The notes under the pieces are model-generated. The model was not told the DNA's origin, ran no database searches, and worked only from the letters and a program-made list of their open reading frames with translations. Source: Truepera sp. (GTDB taxonomy: Bacteria > Deinococcota > Deinococci > Deinococcales > Trueperaceae). From it: a stretch of 53,423 nt of DNA. The stretch is taken from positions 1 through 53,423 of the forward strand of contig JAGXSO010000073.1 of the NCBI GenBank assembly GCA_018333775.1. The letters are read 5' to 3'. Positions 46,672-53,423 of the stretch are shown piece by piece. Made by a program: the position numbers and the translations under genes. Within the stretch, counting starts at the first letter, position 1. Every line of letters starts with the position of its first letter.

Positions 46672-47541
46672 TCACTGGCTACTAGCAGGGCGCTCAATAA
46701 TGAACATCCGCTCAATCACGTCGGGTTGGGGGAAAAAGCCGATAGCCGGGGTATCGCCCAAGCGGCCGAGCACGCCGGTAAAGCCGTCCACAGTAAAAGT
46801 TTGACCGGCCGCCGGCATGACGCCTAAGCTCTCGCTCAGATAGCTCTGTAGCGTCTGGTCAGCCTCGCCGGCTAGCAGGACACCCTGCTCGGCTAGACTG
46901 GCTAGCGAGTCGGTAAGGAAGGCGATTATGCTGGGGGTTTGCGGGTCGATGCGTGTCAGGGCGTCTAGCACTTCCAGCCCTTCGACGACCCGACCAAATA
47001 CGGTATGCCTGCCGTCTAGCCAAGGGGTAGCGGCAAAGGTGATAAAGAACTGGCTGCCGTTGGTGTTTGGCCCGGCGTTGGCCATCGAGACCACCCCCTT
47101 CTGATCGTGGACCAAGCCGGGGACGATCTCGTCCTCGAACTGATAGCCGGGGCCGCCGCGGCCGGTACCGGTAGGATCGCCGGTCTGGGCCATGAAACCA
47201 TCGAGTACCCGGTGAAAGACGATGCCATCGAAGTAGCGGTGCCGTGCTAAGAACACCAAGCTATTGACCGTTATCGGGGTCTGCTCGAAGAGATCGATTA
47301 CCAGCCGCCCGCGGCTGGTATCGATGACTGCGGCGTAGTCAGTGTCCGGCAGCAGTACGCTCTGAGCCTCGGTAAACTGTCGCACCGGCTCGTCTGATAA
47401 GAATGGAGTGAGGCTGAACCCTGCAGGAATGTCTAGCGCTGGGGCGGCTGGCTCTGGTGCTTGAGTCTGGGCGCGGGTACCGAGCCAGAGCCCCCCCAGC
47501 AGTAGCGCTACAGTAAGTGCTACCGAAATGTTGCGTGCCAT
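46672..47541 (-). CDS. Exported cyclophilin-type peptidyl-prolyl isomerase
   Basis: 289 residues. Signal peptide [20 protein letters not shown] with likely cleavage near residue 25, then a linker, a cyclophilin domain (about 68-200: [40 protein letters not shown]) and a C-terminal extension (about 205-289) not found in the cytosolic paralogue. It probably acts in the periplasm or on the envelope. GTAGGAGG before the ATG directly follows copy C of the octamer element. The two cyclophilins share both core sequence and upstream element, which suggests tandem duplication. Confidence 0.92.
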   Translation of the reverse strand: MARNISVALTVALLLGGLWLGTRAQTQAPEPAAPALDIPAGFSLTPFLSDEPVRQFTEAQSVLLPDTDYAAVIDTSRGRLVIDLFEQTPITVNSLVFLARHRYFDGIVFHRVLDGFMAQTGDPTGTGRGGPGYQFEDEIVPGLVHDQKGVVSMANAGPNTNGSQFFITFAATPWLDGRHTVFGRVVEGLEVLDALTRIDPQTPSIIAFLTDSLASLAEQGVLLAGEADQTLQSYLSESLGVMPAAGQTFTVDGFTGVLGRLGDTPAIGFFPQPDVIERMFIIERPASSQ

Positions 47542-47556
47542 GTAAACCTCCTACGA

Positions 47557-47657
47557 AAAGCAGTATTCAAGTATTCAAGTATTCGAGTAGGGGCGACCCC
47601 AAGTGGTGGCCGTGCTTTCATGCGCGGTGGTGAACAAACGTTCATGGGCAATTCCTC
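47557..47657 (-). repeat. Interspersed leader element, copy C (three octamers)
   Basis: Minus strand: GAGGAATTGCCCATGAACG, GTTCACCACC, a diverged middle, CCACCACTTGGGGTCGCCCC, then ACTCGAAT, ACTTGAAT, ACTTGAAT and ACTGCTTTTCG. It ends at the TAGGAGG of the exported cyclophilin gene. It lacks the TCCTGAGCGCAGCGAAGG word of copies A and B, so it is the shortest form. Confidence 0.8.
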
Positions 47658-47834
47658 GAAAAATTAGCGGTTTGACTGGTAGGCGGTAGGTGTTCCCACC
47701 TGATCGCCCTCTTTGCGTGGGTGAGAGCGCGGCTGCTAAGGAACCCCAGCGATGCCAACGCCAAGCCATTGCGGTGCTTAGCAAGGAGCTGCTCACGCTC
47801 GCTATTGTAAGCGCTGCCGGATGAGAGCGTGGTA
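47658..47834 (-). other. Leader region upstream of the exported cyclophilin
   Basis: On the minus strand TACAAT at 47804-47809 could start a message with a leader of about 250 bases running through copy C. The segment has several self-complementary stretches and GAGGGCGATCAGGTGGGAAC followed by ACCTACC, slightly like the AGGGTGG-ACC core of T-box leaders. No full T-box or other riboswitch could be built. No protein-coding frame is convincing. Confidence 0.3.
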
Positions 47835-48878
47835 TCAGCGGGCCAGATGACGCGCCTCATCGAGCAGTCGCTGTACTGCCAGCCCGTCCGCTAACCTGGC
47901 GGCGGGAGTCAAGGCACTTAGCTCACGCCGGTTTCCTAGCGCTTCGCTCAGCGCCAGACCCAAGAGTACGCTACCGGCAGCAAACGGGTTGGCGCGGAAG
48001 CGGTTGGGCACCAGCTCCGGCAAGCGGGTAACATACTCCTTAAGCGGACCGCGGCGTTTGCCAAGGTAAAGCTTGAGCGACTTGTCGATAACCAGCGTCC
48101 CCCGCTCGCCGCGAACGGTTAAGAGATCGACCGCTTCATCGAGCGCCGCACCGTGTACCAGCAAGGTGCCAACTACCTCACCGAGGCGAAACACCAGTGA
48201 AGCGATATCGTCAGCGGTGACCTCGCGCACGTTGCCGCTGGTGTCAAGACGGGTCGGATAGGTCCGCCCGAGCGCTGCTCCGGCAATCTCAATGCGGCCG
48301 CAGTGGGGCTCGAGCAGCCAGCGGATACCGTCTAGCGCATGCGAGCCGATAGCGCCCAGGATGCCGCCGCCCTGCGCGGCATCCGACCACCAGTTAAACG
48401 GCTCACGCGGGTTCATCCGGCTCCCGGAGGTGATACGCACCGTAACAGTGATGACGCGCCCGATGGCGCCACTGTCGATCAGCTCCTTGGCTTTGCGCTG
48501 GGCCGGCAGGAAGCGGAGTTGATGATCTACTAGCGCCAATTGCTCGGGGTAGCGCTCGGCTACCCGGCACATGAGTTGCGCCTCGGTCATATTCAGCGCC
48601 AAGGGCTTTTCGCATAACAGGTGCTTGCCGGCCTCCAGGACGGCGATAGCCTGTTCCTGGTGCAGCGCGGGCGGTGAGGTTACCGATACCAGGTCGCAGA
48701 CCTCAAGCAGTTCGCGCCAGTCGGTAGTGTGAAAGGCAATGCCGTGCGCGGCAGCTACCCGCGCAGTTTTCGCTTGGTCGCGCCCGGCCAGGCCGACGAT
48801 AGCAAGCCCGGCAGCTTTAAAGGCCGGAATCTGCACCCGATCAGCCCAGCCTGTGCCGATAATGCCGACTTTAATCAC
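47835..48878 (-). CDS. Gfo/Idh/MocA family oxidoreductase
   Basis: 347 residues. The N-terminal Rossmann domain begins IKVGIIGTGWADRVQIPAFK with the NAD(P)-binding GxGxxx. LLCEKPLALNMTEAQ is the conserved EKP catalytic motif at about 92-106, and the C-terminal domain is the alpha/beta substrate half. Members act on sugars, inositols and related compounds; no neighbouring gene indicates the substrate. The start is GTG with TAGGGT six bases upstream and no ribosome-binding site. Confidence 0.9.
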   Translation of the reverse strand: MIKVGIIGTGWADRVQIPAFKAAGLAIVGLAGRDQAKTARVAAAHGIAFHTTDWRELLEVCDLVSVTSPPALHQEQAIAVLEAGKHLLCEKPLALNMTEAQLMCRVAERYPEQLALVDHQLRFLPAQRKAKELIDSGAIGRVITVTVRITSGSRMNPREPFNWWSDAAQGGGILGAIGSHALDGIRWLLEPHCGRIEIAGAALGRTYPTRLDTSGNVREVTADDIASLVFRLGEVVGTLLVHGAALDEAVDLLTVRGERGTLVIDKSLKLYLGKRRGPLKEYVTRLPELVPNRFRANPFAAGSVLLGLALSEALGNRRELSALTPAARLADGLAVQRLLDEARHLAR

Positions 48879-48884
48879 GCCGCA

Positions 48885-48890
48885 ACCCTA
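48885..48890 (-). promoter_or_regulatory. -10 element, leaderless start of oxidoreductase
   Basis: TAGGGT, then TGCGGC, then GTG at 48878 on the minus strand. Confidence 0.4.
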
Positions 48891-49002
48891 AAGAGCTTCA
48901 TGCTGCTAGTCTATACTCTGCGCGAGTGGAAGTGAACCTATGGCATCAGCCAGGTAGCGCGCAGCCAAGGTTGAGCGCTTCACCCTCTCGGCAACAGGTT
49001 GC

Positions 49003-49056
49003 AGGTAGTAGGTTGTGGGGGTTTTCCTACTTCCCACATCCCACAACCCACTACCT
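49003..49056. repeat. 17 bp inverted repeat after dnaE
   Basis: Left arm AGGTAGTAGGTTGTGGG (49003-49019) and right arm CCCACAACCCACTACCT (49040-49056) pair with a single mismatch around a 20-base loop. It lies just past the dnaE stop and could terminate that message, although no T run follows. It shares words with the hairpin at 7180-7204. Confidence 0.6.
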
Positions 49057-49062
49057 ACCATC

Positions 49063-52782
<3,720 letters not shown>

Positions 52783-52788
52783 GCCTTC

Positions 52789-52794
52789 ATGTTA
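52789..52794 (-). promoter_or_regulatory. -10 element, leaderless start of dnaE
   Basis: TAACAT, then GAAGGC, then ATG at 52782 on the minus strand. Confidence 0.45.
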
Positions 52795-52886
52795 ACGTCT
52801 TTAGCTGTCCGGCGAGTTGAGTCTGGCGCAACAAAACTGTCACATGGATGGACGGCGGGAAATAACTAACATGCAATATGGGAGGA

Positions 52887-53408
52887 CTAGAACAGGATCT
52901 TTGACCAGCTCAGTTCATCCATAGGATGAAAGCGATCGACGTGCTCGAGCAGCACTCCGGCTGACTGATTCTTGAACATGGCGCACTCGACGTGCTTGCC
53001 TTTGCGCTTAATCGCTTCTACCAGCTCAACGTAATCGCCGTCGCCGGAGACGAGGAGCGCTGTATCGTAGGCGTTCTCCCAGGCTAGCGATAGCGATTCG
53101 ACCGCGATCGCTACGTCGATCCCCTTTTCGACCAACGAGCCGTCGTTGCGGCGGTGCAGCCGCCCCAACCGCACCGTGACGTAGGGAATCCGCCGCAATG
53201 AATCGAAAAAGCGGTGCTGGCCTTCGCGCAGCTCAGTATCGTAATCATCGGTCAGCGGGGCGTTGTAGTAGTAGGTGCGCATCAGTCGACGATCCCTTAA
53301 AAGCTGCCGGATCAGCTCTTGCAGGTTGACGCGGGTGCTCTGCAAATTGTCACGCATACCGTTATACAGATTGCTGCCGTCGATGAAGATAGCGACGCGT
53401 TCTAACAT
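52887..53408 (-). CDS. NYN domain (LabA/PIN-like) protein
   Basis: 173 residues forming a single NYN domain, a PIN-like nuclease fold. Acidic residues in the expected places are Asp10 (VAIFIDGSNLYNGM), Asp98 (VEKGIDVAIAVESL) and Asp123/Asp125 (LLVSGDGDYVELVEAIKRKG). LabA/Limkain-type members are presumed ribonucleases; the target is unknown. GGGAG precedes the ATG near the right edge of the window. The gene looks complete. Confidence 0.9.
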   Translation of the reverse strand: MLERVAIFIDGSNLYNGMRDNLQSTRVNLQELIRQLLRDRRLMRTYYYNAPLTDDYDTELREGQHRFFDSLRRIPYVTVRLGRLHRRNDGSLVEKGIDVAIAVESLSLAWENAYDTALLVSGDGDYVELVEAIKRKGKHVECAMFKNQSAGVLLEHVDRFHPMDELSWSKILF

Positions 53409-53423
53409 ATGGCTCCCTTGATG

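Noticed and set aside
47658..47834. T-box riboswitch upstream of the cyclophilin
   Set aside because: Only a weak likeness to the AGGGTGG-ACC core, no specifier stem found, and the downstream gene is not an amino-acid gene.

Overview
The window is a GC-rich, gene-dense piece of a bacterial chromosome. I infer a member of the Deinococcota, probably a Truepera-like lineage rather than Thermus itself. Four things point there: the block efp-accB-accC-Asp23/Gls24-nusB-folD; an EF-P with Arg32 at its tip; a small secreted SLH-domain protein; and above all 18 start codons that lack a Shine-Dalgarno sequence and instead have a -10 hexamer (TANNNT in 17 cases, CACAAT in one) ending 5-7 bases upstream, the leaderless arrangement described for Deinococcus. 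The lineage is an inference from gene content and motifs; no search was run.

Layout. 1-7083: ribosomal proteins L35 and L20, a Rossmann-like protein, then a tightly coupled run for EF-P, the biotin carrier and biotin carboxylase of acetyl-CoA carboxylase, Asp23, NusB, then FolD and a DUF212 membrane protein, with a convergent ComF-like protein. 7228-10748 (minus): polyprenyl diphosphate synthase, SurE, an EamA transporter and an unusual membrane protein ending in an HRDC domain. 10907-16165: a possible leucine-rich leader peptide and attenuator in front of a branched-chain 2-oxoacid dehydrogenase operon (E1alpha, E1beta, E2), then uvrC. 16233-20192: acetyltransferase, MoxR ATPase plus DUF58 protein, a perfect 3 x 18 bp tandem repeat, a soluble Ser/Thr kinase and a MntA/HepT toxin-antitoxin pair. 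20413-24993: two nucleoside/sugar-type ABC permeases and amylomaltase. 24998-32590: amidohydrolase, KstD-like flavoprotein, NAD(P)H oxidoreductase, acetyl-CoA synthetase, serine hydrolase.

32602-37812 is the most accessory-looking part: SLH protein, DUF433/DUF5615 toxin-antitoxin pair, the tail of a lost gene, HNH endonuclease, holin-like membrane protein, TPR-GGDEF diguanylate cyclase, a 48-residue basic protein, and a decayed RES-type toxin locus beside tRNA-Ala(CGC). 37927-53408 is mostly core: ffh, ilvD, a methylmalonyl-CoA mutase-type large subunit, a YibE/F membrane protein, thrS, two cyclophilins, a Gfo/Idh/MocA oxidoreductase, dnaE and a NYN-domain protein.

Three genome-scale signals stand out more than any single gene: (1) the leaderless promoters; (2) the palindrome GCTCGAGC, about 37 copies in 53 kb; (3) a three-copy intergenic element with a hairpin and a variable number of ACTTGAAT-type octamers, each ending exactly at the ribosome-binding site of the next gene (folD and both cyclophilins). 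Metabolically the window links branched-chain amino acid synthesis (ilvD) and breakdown (BCKDH), acyl-CoA metabolism (accBC, acs, mutase) and C1 metabolism (folD). I saw no rRNA, CRISPR array, insertion sequence or prophage.
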